This document shows positions 49,836 through 61,024 of a stretch of DNA of 64,000 nucleotides, one piece after another. Within the stretch, counting starts at the first letter, position 1. Every line of letters starts with the position of its first letter. The translations under genes were made by a program, and so were the position numbers. The notes beneath the pieces were generated by a model. It saw only the letters and a program-made list of their open reading frames with translations, searched no databases and was not told the DNA's origin. The stretch is from Chrysoperla carnea (taxonomy: Eukaryota > Arthropoda > Insecta > Neuroptera > Chrysopidae), in the NCBI RefSeq assembly GCF_905475395.1, contig NC_058337.1, positions 96,280,368 through 96,344,367 of the forward strand. Reading direction: 5' to 3'.

Positions 49836-50544
49836 TATACAGAGTGTCTTTTTTAAGTTGACACATACTTGAAACTCGAAAAATAACTTTTATCGATAAA
49901 CATGCTCGAAGCGAAAAATTTTGGGTGTGTAGGCGCATATCTTACACATACATTAAACATAACCAAGGTTTTCAAGCTCAATGAAAAGCTCAGCCTAGTC
50001 CATAACTGGTAATCGATTGATGAACACTTTATATTAGAAAGTTGTTATTGATAAAAAAAGTAACATTTTTTTGTTCGAAATACTTTTCCGCAAACTGTAC
50101 AGTCTAGAAAAAACAGACTGAAAAGTTTTTTTCGTATCAATTGTTTCTGCGAAATATAGAAACTTTTCATTGAAAAAAATTTTCGAATAAATCCATTAAA
50201 AGTGGTTTGTTTATCTATAAAGACAATTTTTGTTCAAATTGAAAGACCAAACGCACAAAAAGCTAAATATTTTCTATCAATTACTGTCCAAACTATTCGG
50301 TTTACAAAGAAAAAATGTTTGCGTATTTATAAAGAACAATTTTGTAATTTAAAGCGTTCATCTAATGTTTGTCAGTTATGAATCATAGTGAGGTTTTTAT
50401 TGAACCGGAAAACTTAGATCGAATTCGATGGCGGTATAAGATGTGTGCCTTTGAAACTAGCATTTTTCGTTTGAGGTATTTTCCTTGATTAAATTTATTT
50501 ATCGAATTTCAAGCATATGTCAACTTAAAAAAACACCCTGTATA
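49836..50544. mobile_element. Terminal-inverted-repeat element family F (709 bp)
   Basis: The left end TATACAGAGTGTCTTTTTTAAGTTGACACATACTTG is matched inverted by the right end CAAGCATATGTCAACTTAAAAAAACACCCTGTATA over about 35 bp with few differences. The interior has no transposase frame, so it is non-autonomous. A shorter relative lies at 54627-54960. The TATACAGGGTGT-type ends are common in insect DNA elements. Confidence 0.8.
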
Positions 50545-52300
50545 AGAAAATGTCTCCACCACTACTCAATAGCTGATCTACCAGTACCTAGTACGTACTA
50601 CCTACTGTAACTGTATAATTTCTGGAAGTACGCTACCAAGCAGAATCAGTTATTCTTTCACGTGCGTGCTCTATTCTGTATGATCTCTGTGTATGATATC
50701 GAGACGAGACTTCCAGAAAAACTACAAAAATAATTTCCCGTCTGAGAGTAATATTGAAGAAATTGGTAAGGGGTGAAAAATGAAAAATCGTATCGATAAC
50801 AAAATTTGGTCCCATTTTGGATTTTAACGGTTTGATTATGTTTTGTTAACTATTTTGAAAATAAATGTGATTATCGAAAAAAAAAGTTAAAACCATTTAA
50901 ATTTGATTGGATTTGATTATTTTTTTTTAAATTTTCGTTTAAATATAAAATTCGACTATGATTGTTAATAATTCTGTATACTTTATGAACAAAAAAACAT
51001 TTTTTTGTCATTTGCAAAATGAATTTAAACGAAGCCACCAAAAAAGCTTTCATATGCCATAATTTTTGCTTTTTAAATAAAAATTCGATAATTTCTACTT
51101 TCTTATCGTCACACAAATAAAATTAATTTAATTAATCAATTAATCTTTTGTACTTCTACAAAGTTACAAACATTTTTGGCTGCGTTAAAAAACTTGACCA
51201 TCCTTAACATTCAATAGCCTCGTAAAAATTCATCTAAAATTGGAAAGCTTTGCATTTTATATTAAAGCTAAATTTTTTAAGTATATCTTTAATGTTTAAT
51301 AAATTTCCATGAAACTAAGTTAGTTCAATGTTTTTTTTATTATAATTTAAATTATTGCATTTATTTTAGTTAGGAATACAATGTAAACAAACACAAAAAT
51401 TTGATTACATAATATTTTCAATTTTTTTTGTTTCTTTTTTTTCAAGTTTTTTTCTTTTGTACTTTAGAATAAGCTTTACATCATTTAAATAAATTATTTA
51501 CATCACATTACTAACTACAATAAACTAAAAGTAAAATAAAAATATTCTTTTAAAAATAATATCAGTCGGATTAATAAAATATTTTAATTTTTTGAGCATT
51601 TATTTAAAATATTTTTAGTTTTGAAACAAACCATCTTATACTTTGACAATGTATCTTAAAAATATGATTATAGATGTCTCTCAATATGTTATAATATTGT
51701 GTAATATTTATTTATGTCTGGATTACTATTATTTTATCTATGGTCTGGATAATTAATTATCTAATAAAATGACAATATTTGTTATATTCTTAAAATAATA
51801 TTATTAAAAACTATACAATAATTATCTGATTGGCATTATATTTATACAAAAAAAATTTCTTACCTATATTTTCTTAAAATATTTCTATTTACTAAATGAC
51901 CCGCATAAAATTATTTTTTATTAAAATTTAATATTATTTTTAATTTCTTAAAATACGTTGTTAAAACAATTAATTTAGAAATATGCACAATGTTTTAAAT
52001 TTTACTTAAAACACTCTGCGTAATTCAATTTGTTATTAATAACATTTTGGATAAAGCTGTAAAAATGGACAATTTTTTTTTTCTTTTAAATTTTTGTAAA
52101 AATATAACAATTATATATACTTAACATATTTTAAATCATTTCTTTTTTCGAACTGGTCAAATTTAGCTCTTAATGGGTAAATAATTAGGTTTTAATATAT
52201 GATTTTATTTATTGCTAACAACAAAGGTACCTTTTTTCTATAGTGCCCACACTGTTAAATTTAAAAATTGTTTTTAAGTTAATAATAATTTACATTTTTT

Positions 52301-55300
52301 TTATTGTGAACTCGATGATGGAGGTGGTTTTATTAGAGCTGCCGCATTTGGTGTCCCAATTAATTCACTGTAGGTTGACGCTAAATCATTATAAATTGCA
52401 CTAGGACCTTCGCCACTGCATACTGAATCTTCGGGAGTGCGTGACATTTCACCTTCTGTAACTTCAACTTCAGATGTATTGTGTTTATGGGATCGATGAT
52501 GTTTACCATGTAATGCCTAGTTTTATTTATTTAAAAAAATATTTATATTAAAATGAAACAATAAGAATTTGTTTTATGAGATTTTTATGAGTGTTTGCAG
52601 CAGTTTTTGAAAAATTTGCAGCATTAAAATTTTTAATTCCAGGTATATCTAGATAACCAAATCAAAAAATGTTTTTTTTTCGTAATTTTAAATTTGAATG
52701 AATAACTCTACTTCAAATAAAATGCGTGTTTCGTTTCAATCGGAATGAAATCGAAATGAAGGAACAAAATCTGATTGGTTAAACAAGATTCACCTTTAAA
52801 ATTGCTAATCTTACCTTTTCTCGGCTTCCTTTTTTCTAATAAATTGTAAGCATGTGCATAATTAAAATAAGCTCAAAATAATTAAGGAAATAAAATTTAC
52901 AGTATGAATTGAGGGAAAATGAGCGAGTCTTCTTGCAGTATTCGCCAATGATGTGTAACATCTGGTAGACTGGCAAAATAAAGCAGATTAAAAGAGTGTG
53001 TTTTAATCTTTTTGTTTAATCGCCCTAAAATATTTTTTTTGTAACTGTTTGAAACAATCCTCTCGTTTAACCAATTAAAAATTTTTTAAATTTTTAGTTC
53101 GCCGACGCATTTATCTAGCACGAATTTTTCTCGTACAGTTCCTGAAAGAACTAGTATCTTAGACAAACTGATAAATGGGTAAAATAATCTTATCCAATTT
53201 TTGTTGTTGAAATCGTTTGGCCACGATTGGTCACTATATTGCGTCATTTGTACAGGATAAGATTGGTCATTACTAAAACCAGTGTTAGCAAAATTTTAAA
53301 TTATCCAAACTATCCCAGATGTGTAAAAACAGAATAAAACCAGTAATCCTAAATCGATCCAAAATTTTCTTTGCAGTTGTTGAATCTGATGTGCCATTAA
53401 TAACATACGATTTCATTAAAAAGCGTAATTTTGATAATTTTCTCTTACTTTGACTAAATTAATATCAAGTCAAATTGAAATTACCACTACCAAAGTAATA
53501 AAAAAATTTTATAGAAGATATCAAGGATTCCTCAAGGTTCAAAAATACAAAGTTAATATAATTCAATTGTACATCGAATTTCTAACCAGAAATTTTCTAT
53601 TAAAGTATAGTCTCTCTATCTACTATGGGTCGCTCTCCCTCTCGTTTCGATTAACGGAGGATGATTTGTCGACTAGTTTCAGCATAGTCTTTTTCTTCTT
53701 CCTACTCAATGGATCGAATTTTGATTGATGACCTTTTTAATGTCTTTTTGTTGTCATTGTCATTAGTCTAGCCTACTTTCTGCTTAGTGTGTTTCATTTG
53801 AATTTACGTAATTCGTCGCACAGTGTCAACCAAAAACTAAGATGTTACACATCAAATAATTTCGAAATACTTAAGTTCGTATAACAAACCTGTAATGAGA
53901 AACGTCTATGTGCAACTTTTCGGCCACCTCGACGTTTTGATATATGTGGATTATTTGCTCGTAGTGTTTTGTTCTTTAATATCTCCAACTGGGTGTATAA
54001 ACGTTTTAATTCGGCGCGTATATCATCTGGACTCATGTCAGCTAATGTAATCTCACCAACATCAACATCACTATTATTCGACATTAACGGACCATGGGTG
54101 TTACACGATTGTACCTTAAACAGGAATTATTAGTATATTTAATTATCATTAACCAACTAAGATTATAGTAAATGAAAAAGTTTACTCTTATTTGATCCTG
54201 AAATCCCCCACTTCTAAAACACCTGATATCTAATTTCCTCGTTCAAATGACGAAACATTTAAGAAAAATGCTTTTCTTAGAAGAAAAATGTCTTAAAAGA
54301 TTAAAATAGATCACCTTTACCTATAGTAAGTCATTAAAACGGATTTAGGAAATAATGTCATGGGACGAATAGTGATTTGGGCGAATAGTCGAATGTCTTT
54401 GGTTCTAAGAGTTTGCTTCGATCGAAATATAGTGGGGATATTTTAATATCTGAGCTGGGTTACGAGAAACAGTATCTAATGGATACTTCCCGGCTACTAA
54501 AAAACAGCTGTCTACAATTATTCACTCGATGAAGGTCAAAGTTTATGTTCAACAAAATTATCTGGTTTTCAGGGGACATTGGCAGAAGAAATGTGTTAGT
54601 AATAATATACAATATGTAATTTTTAAATTGACATATGCTTGAAACTCAAAAAAATAAGTTTTATCGATAAAAATGTTGGGTGCATAGGTAGACATTAAAC
54701 TTGATCTAGGTTTTCAGGCTCCATGAAAAGCTCAGTGTACTCCATGGCTGGTAACAGATATATGAAAGTTGTTATTGATTAAAAAAGTAACAACTTTTGC
54801 TCGAAAAATTTTTCCGCAAACCGTACAGTTTAGGCAAAAACAGACTGAAAAGATTTCTCCAAAAATTCTTTTTCGTTTGTCTTATGCGGAATCTAGGCAC
54901 TAATAAAAGTGGTTTGTTTTTCTATAGGTAAAGAACATTTCTATCAAATTGAAGGATATAAGATATTATTATAGACTAGGATCGAAAAAAATTATAATAG
55001 GTTGTTAAGTTTGTGTAATATGAGGTTCCATGCAACAAAGATAGTATAGAACACTAAATTGTGCAAGTGAATGTTACTTACTGGCTTAAATGCATCCACT
55101 GGAAGTCGACATGAGAATTCTTGAGCTAATGAACGAGCTTGTTTATGTTGGTACCATAATTTTGGTATAAACAGTAATGCTAAAACAATTGTTGTTGTCA
55201 ATTGGGATCGAATAAAATATGCTAAATATTCATGATCTGGATGTACATATGGTAAATACATTGGACGAATTATGTAAAATATTCCACTAAGGGCTAATTC

Positions 55301-58300
55301 TACACTAACTGCTGCACATAGAAAACGGCGTTCCTGAAATTAAATAGAAACTATTATTAGTAATGAAAAATAGCCAGAAATTACTTTAAAAAATATAGAC
55401 TCGAAATAATTAAATACAAATAAATCTTTGTAAGAAAATGATATATAGCATGATGAATGTAAAAAAAAGGTAGAATTATACAGAATGTTCGATTTACATC
55501 TAGGCATATAAATATCACGAGGAGGACAGAGTACATGCGTTAAGCAATGCATCTAAGTAAGAGGTATCTCATCTTATCATCTTACTTTTTTGGGAGTAAA
55601 ATGAGAACTTTTAGCTACAAATTGAATTTTCTGCACACCATTTTGAATTATTATATTTTTATGAGCAGATCCGAATACAGCAACTTTCTAGATGATATTT
55701 TTGTCTATAATTTTTTATATGTTTAGGTACTCATTTAGCAGACTTTGTTGACGAATAGGTAATAATGAACAATAATTTAATAAGAAAAATAGAAACGGCA
55801 ATGAATGTTGTTGACGTAAAAATATAAATAAGATTCTTTACAATAATTGTTTTATTTATTTATTTATTTTATATTAAATATAAAAAACAAGTAGCATGGA
55901 AGGTTAATGAAGTAAACATTTGTAAATACCTATTAAATTTTAAGAAAATATATTATTCAATTATTAAATAATGTTATTTATGCTTATTAATAAACATAAA
56001 TAAAATAATTTGAATTAAATTATTTCTTAAAAAAACATCGTTAAGATATACCTATCTTCAATATAAGAGAAATCTTTAGTTGTTAGTATACTGTTAGTGC
56101 CATATTGGAATTAAATTTTTAATTTTTCATTAAATTTTTTTTTTTTTTTTTTAAATTTAGATATTCCAATACTGTTATAAAAATGGCAATTTCCCTTCAT
56201 GCTTCATGACCTTTGCTCCATTCGAGGAGATGAAGGTAAGAAATCCGATTTTTATTTCATGAGGTTATTCTTTAAAATTATTGGAAAAATGTCTTTTTGT
56301 ATTTGAAGACAAAATGTATTTGTTGAGTTCTTCGATCGTTCCTATACTTTTTAAATCCACTATCAGGCCCGAAAGTAGAGCTAAAAGTTTTGATTCAATT
56401 CTTATACTAACTGCCATCATAGTCATGATATACTTGCAATGTTTCACTAGCGCTTTCAAAATATTTCGTTACATAAAAACGCAAGAACTTATAACTTAAA
56501 CCTCTTTTTCCTAGATTTTACTGTAGCAAATACATTTATTATTTTATTGAAGTTAACGTTGGCGCTCTTTGTTTTTCAATGGACAGTATATGTTTCGAAC
56601 AACTTAAAAAATTGTTCTTTACTTTTCCTGTCAGGGGGGCACCTGATACACTACCCCGGTTGCCCTATTATTTTTGGTTCTGTACACTGTGCATAAATAG
56701 TCGGGAGTTTGATGTGTGCACGGGGGTTGGATAAAAGTTCACGATTCATCCTTGACTGATCGTATTTCGAACAAGCACTAATTAGGTTTATTTTAACAAG
56801 GTGTAGGTATATATTTATAACTCGTACGTAATAAAATATCATTTACTTTGAATAAAGATAGTATATAGGGTGTGGAAAAAAATCGGCATTTCAAAATCAC
56901 CAAAAGAAGAAAGAGAAAAGCAAATTAAATTTAAAAGAAAATTTTGAAATGAATCGTTTGAACGTTTCGCAATCTGCCACTTAGTATTGGAACGTGTTGA
57001 ACTCTCATTAAATAATAGAATGTTATTCCAGATTTTTGTTGACATCGAAATTACGGTATTATCTGTATTTGTTTGTGTATTGAACAGTTAGTCTTGCCTT
57101 TTATTCAAATGAATGGCAGGCTGTAAACAGTTTTTCTCACCTCCGTGCAGAAAGTATCAACTGCCGTCACGCTGTGCAAAGCGAACTTGCCGCCGCGCTG
57201 TGCAAAGCAAAGTTGCCGCTTTCTGCTTCCGTCGGGTAGAGAAATAGTATACACATCATGAGAGCTAATAAAGAATGTCTCAAATCTTATGTTTGTTGCC
57301 CTTTGCTTGGCCCCGGGTGGCAATGAACATGAGATCTGAGACATTCTTTACTTTTGCTTCCTAGATGTGTAGAATTTTATGCATACTTATATAACACTGC
57401 ACCAGGTTATGTGATAGTTTTGGATAACCACTACGAATATGGATGGAACAATAGTTTCAGTGTCAAGCGATACGCCATATTGAATTTTTTTATGTTTTTA
57501 TGTTATTTTTGTTAATCACAGCATTGTAAATCAAATAATCAAAAAAACATTGCAACGAATCGATCATCTCGCTGTTTATATTTAATTTTAAAACGAATAT
57601 AGTTAGCGTTTACTTCTATTTCAAATAACATTGTCTGTTTATTAATAAATAAAATGTTCATTTCATTGTATCTATGTATAGCTATACTTCTGTGATAATG
57701 GTAGCATACCCATCGTAGTTATAAATAAAGTTGGGCAAGTTATATTTTGACTGAATATCCCGAAGTAACGGCCATTTCGAATTAAATGTATCAGCTATCA
57801 AAAGTCAGGTTTGAGGATCTATACCAACGATTTGTATTAGACGGTACTTACTGATTTGAGGGTTTGATTGATATGAGGTAAGATACTGACAGGTTTAAAA
57901 GATCCCGCCCCGTATAATCCTTATGGAAAGTGAATTTTGAGCCAACTTTATGCACATTCGGGAAATGTTAATTCTTAGAGTAGGTACCTACAACAATAGT
58001 TTTAATTTCCACAAAGCTCAAAAGCTTATATCGATTTACATTAATTATGAAATAAGGCTTTGAAGAAATTTTGGCCCACCCATTAAAGGTTGGTTAGAAA
58101 AAGTTTCACAAAAAGCCATTTTCCTATCTAATATTGTAGGGTCCTTTAATTCTTTTGAAATCACCTTGAAAGTTGTATTTTTTTTTCTCTATTACAGAAC
58201 TCTTCTTAATTATAGTAATATTATCTCCGAAAATATAAACTTCTGCACTGTTCTGAAGATAAACAGGGATGGAAAGGGTGCGTTATGAAATCGTGCCATA

Positions 58301-61024
58301 TATAATATGTATCTTTCTCTCTGGCAGTTAAAAATTATACGATCTCCCATCCTCTTTTATACTATAACAAAAAACATTGACAACAAGCTTAGTTCCTTGG
58401 CCTTGATCAAGGTTTGAGCTAGGTATGGGAAACTAAGTATTGATTTATGATCCTTGGCCAAGGCTTGTTTATCTTAGATATGATACGAGCGTTCGAACAT
58501 AGAGCTAAATTACTGAACTATACAAAAAGTATGAATTCGTTACGAATTCAAGAGTTATTTGACTGGCGTACCTCTCTGGCGTAACTGCACACTTGGTTTA
58601 AATTGAGTTAGAGGATAAAAAATTTGTACTTGAATTGAGCTAGTTAATGTTCTTGGTAATGAGAACTTTTCGCCATTATAAGTTAATATTTAATGCTTTC
58701 AAAAATATGAACAAACAAAAATTCCATTTCAATAAAAAGCAACTAATACAAATAAACACTTAAATTAGATGAAAATACTACTTTAATTATGGAACTTAGT
58801 TGCTTCTGAAGATCTCGATGGTGTAGCTTTAATTTACCTAAACAAAATATTCGCTAAATTATTAGCCCATGGCTAGTCAAAAATAATTTGCCTTAATGCG
58901 AGTTATACCTACTGGCAGAAAAACAATGAAGAGATATGTTTTTCCAGTGCACATTCAAACAAATAAATTCATTTATTTTATGTAATGTCATATTTTCCAT
59001 ACACGATTGTTAATTTAGATTGTGTCAACAACAATTTTAATTTACATTTCACGATCATACGATCAAAAACTTTTTAATTCATTTAAATACGATGATACTA
59101 AAATGAAATACAATGCTTATGTACGTAATGGGATCATCGAAAGGGCTTCGCAGCTAGTATCAGAAGTAGGTAAATGCTAATCTTAAATTACCTTATAGTA
59201 AATTGTCAATGCAAACTACGACAAATGATCGTGGAAATTAACCACTTACCAACCATGTAATCCATAATGCTGCGGGATCATTTCACTGTAACAAGCATTT
59301 TCCGTCCAATATTGATTAATGATCCTTGTCCTAGGCTTGAGAAAAAGTTGACAAACCATGACTTAATTACTCTTGAGAGACCAAGAATTGGGCGAGGGTT
59401 GAAAATTAAGGCTTGGTAAACCAATGCTGGCCCCTGTTCGAGTTCATCGTCAAGCTTAGCATTCCCAGCACGTGTCAGTAAAATTGTTTATGCTTATATT
59501 GAAGTAGCTCTACCAGCTTGTACCAAAATTGAATCCTTTATTTCCGAAATGTTCGAAATACGGAAAGAAAAGTGATGTTTAACGTGGCTGACATTTTGGA
59601 GAAAATTACCTCCAAGCCACACATAATTAACTCTTAACTTAATAATTAACTCTTTATTGATTTAACAATTAATTATTGTTTGAAATATGTTTATTTGTAA
59701 AATGAGATTGATTGTTGGGACGGAAAAGCATTAAAAATATGTCAGCCCAAAAAAAATTACTTCTTTTGGACAATTTCCAACATTTTGAGACTGTAAAAGT
59801 TTATTTCTGTTACATAACGAAGGAACTACAGCGTTTTCAATATAAGCATAACAGTTCATCCAAGCTATGTTATTTTGGGCCAATTGCCAATTTGAGGTTA
59901 CAAACTAAGATGAACCAATATTATTCGAGATGATAACTAAATCTATACTATTTTAACCTTTAAAAACTCATGGAGTGTATTGGTTTACTTCCTTCAAAAA
60001 AACAACTGATTCTCTCTAACCGTCTCAAACAACACGTCAGCAGTCAAAATATTTTTACATGTCTCGAGGTACAAACTTTCCATTTTCACTGTCAGCTATT
60101 AAAACAAAAAAATTGCAGAAAATGCATATTACAGTGAAAGGCGCCCTCTACACGTGTGAAATTTTTGCAACACTGTTTGCCTTGATTACTAAAAGTAAAG
60201 ACAAGAAAATTTTCACGGATACCTTTCGTACTGGTGGGCATACAGAACAATAGATTTGAAAAATAACTTACTCTTCTACTTAATATTTAAAATAAGTTAC
60301 TGTCTTCTACTATTCGAATTTCGAATAGTAGAAGAGAATTGATTAAGATTCTTATCACAAATAAATTTAATTTCTAAAAGCAATTGCGAAAAGTTGTGAA
60401 CTTCACCATCTGGCAACTATAGTACGCATTGATAAAAATTCTTTAAAAACGCGAATAACTGTTTTTAAGCTTTTGAGTTTGGAGTAAGTTTTTGCAGTTT
60501 ATTGCAGGATTCTTCGTCTAAGTAAATGTTTTTATTTATTCTATTTTCATATAAGTATAAAAATTAATATATAAGGAGGAATATAATATAATTATCGATA
60601 GACTTACCTGAAACTGAGTGGCAGCATTACGACTTGCATAACTTAAATGTATACCAAATATTAATATAAATAATTCAGCACATTGTGTCACATAGTCCCA
60701 TAATAATGGTTTACACATTAAAAAGTTCATACCATATGTATTTGAACTTGTAATTAATATATTAAAATGTTCATTTAGAAAATCTATTGTCGTGGCTGTA
60801 TACGCTGATAAATATGCAAATACAGCAGCAATCATTACAAATAAATATTTTAATAAATCTGTGTCCTTCACAACCCAACGATGAGCTTTTCTTGTACGAA
60901 AGTCAATTAAATGACGATATAATTTTAATACAATTGCACCATAACATATTATAAAACCAAGTTCACGTGCCCATGCTTCTAATATACAACGTTCCACTGA
61001 TGGTTCGAAGAAACGTATCACAAT
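52301..61024 (-). CDS. Class C orphan G protein-coupled receptor, GPR158/GPR179/smog type (last 4 coding exons)
   Basis: Minus-strand exons are 61024-60608, 55333-55082, 54114-53890 and 52516-52301 (stop TAA at 52303-52301). All junctions are phase 0 with GT..AG borders, giving 369 visible residues. Exon 1 holds TM3 (ELGFIICYGAIVLKLYRHLI, about 21-40), TM4 (LLKYLFVMIAAVFAYLSAYT, about 58-78) and TM5. Its Cys13 and the Cys in MNFLMCKPLLW fit the class C TM3-ECL2 disulfide. Exon 2 holds TM6 and TM7 (FIRSQLTTTIVLALLFIPKLW). Exons 3-4 are the cytoplasmic tail, with a conserved acidic-helical stretch (LADMSPDDIRAELKRLYTQL), HISKRRGGRKVAHRRFSLQ and a Pro/Ser end. The phrase RCILEAWARELGFIICYG is diagnostic of the GPR158-like group; Drosophila members include smog and CG31760, and I cannot say which this is. 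The signal peptide, ectodomain and TM1-2 are not in the window or not recognisable. The first visible intron is 5.3 kb. Confidence 0.9.
54627..54960. mobile_element. Family F relative in the GPCR intron
   Basis: It aligns with 49855-50240: TTGACATATGCTTGAAACTC, TTATCGATAAAAATGTTGGG, CCATGAAAAGCTCAGTGTAC, AAAAAAGTAACAACTTTTGC and GTACAGTTTAGGCAAAAACA. The outer TATACAGGGTGT ends are missing, so it is an internally deleted or decayed copy. It lies in the intron between the 55333-55082 and 54114-53890 exons. Confidence 0.7.
57270..57349 (+). other. Long imperfect hairpin (31-bp stem, 18-nt loop)
   Basis: The left arm 57270-57300 (AAAGAATGTCTCAAATCTTA...TTGCC) pairs with the right arm 57319-57349 (GGCAATGAACATGAGATCTG...TTCTTT). 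On the + strand there is one A-C mismatch and three G-U pairs. The loop (57301-57318) is CTTTGCTTGGCCCCGGGT. Size and pairing are compatible with a pre-miRNA or a short foldback element. I do not recognise either arm as a known miRNA. Confidence 0.45.
60303..60335. repeat. Perfect 33-bp palindrome
   Basis: TCTTCTACTATTCGAA and its exact inverse TTCGAATAGTAGAAGA are separated by a single T. The sequence ACTCTTCTACTTAATATTTA just upstream shares its TCTTCTACT start, so the motif is also partly repeated directly. Confidence 0.8.

Larger units (their letters stand above)
46214..52300. other. Intergenic region downstream of the GPCR gene
   Basis: I see no gene. It holds repeat copies at 46810-47238 and 49836-50544. 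The remainder (47239-49835, 50545-52200) is very AT-rich, with short frames lacking motifs (47254-47457, 49094-49297, 50633-50815, 50871-51116). The last 100 bases form the start of the GPCR 3' UTR on the minus strand, with AATAAATAAA (reverse strand) at about 52204-52213 as its candidate polyadenylation signal. Confidence 0.5.
55334..60607 (-). other. Intron of the GPR158-like gene
   Basis: A 5.3-kb intron between the TM3-5 and TM6-7 exons. It contains a notable hairpin at 57270-57349, a 33-bp palindrome at 60303-60335, and short lexical repeats around 58380-59430 (CCTTGGCCTTGATCAAGG; ATCCTTGGCCAAGGCTTG). No nested gene is recognised. Small frames (56265-56459, 57105-57344, 59712-59933, 60059-60253) show no family features. 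Confidence 0.55.
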
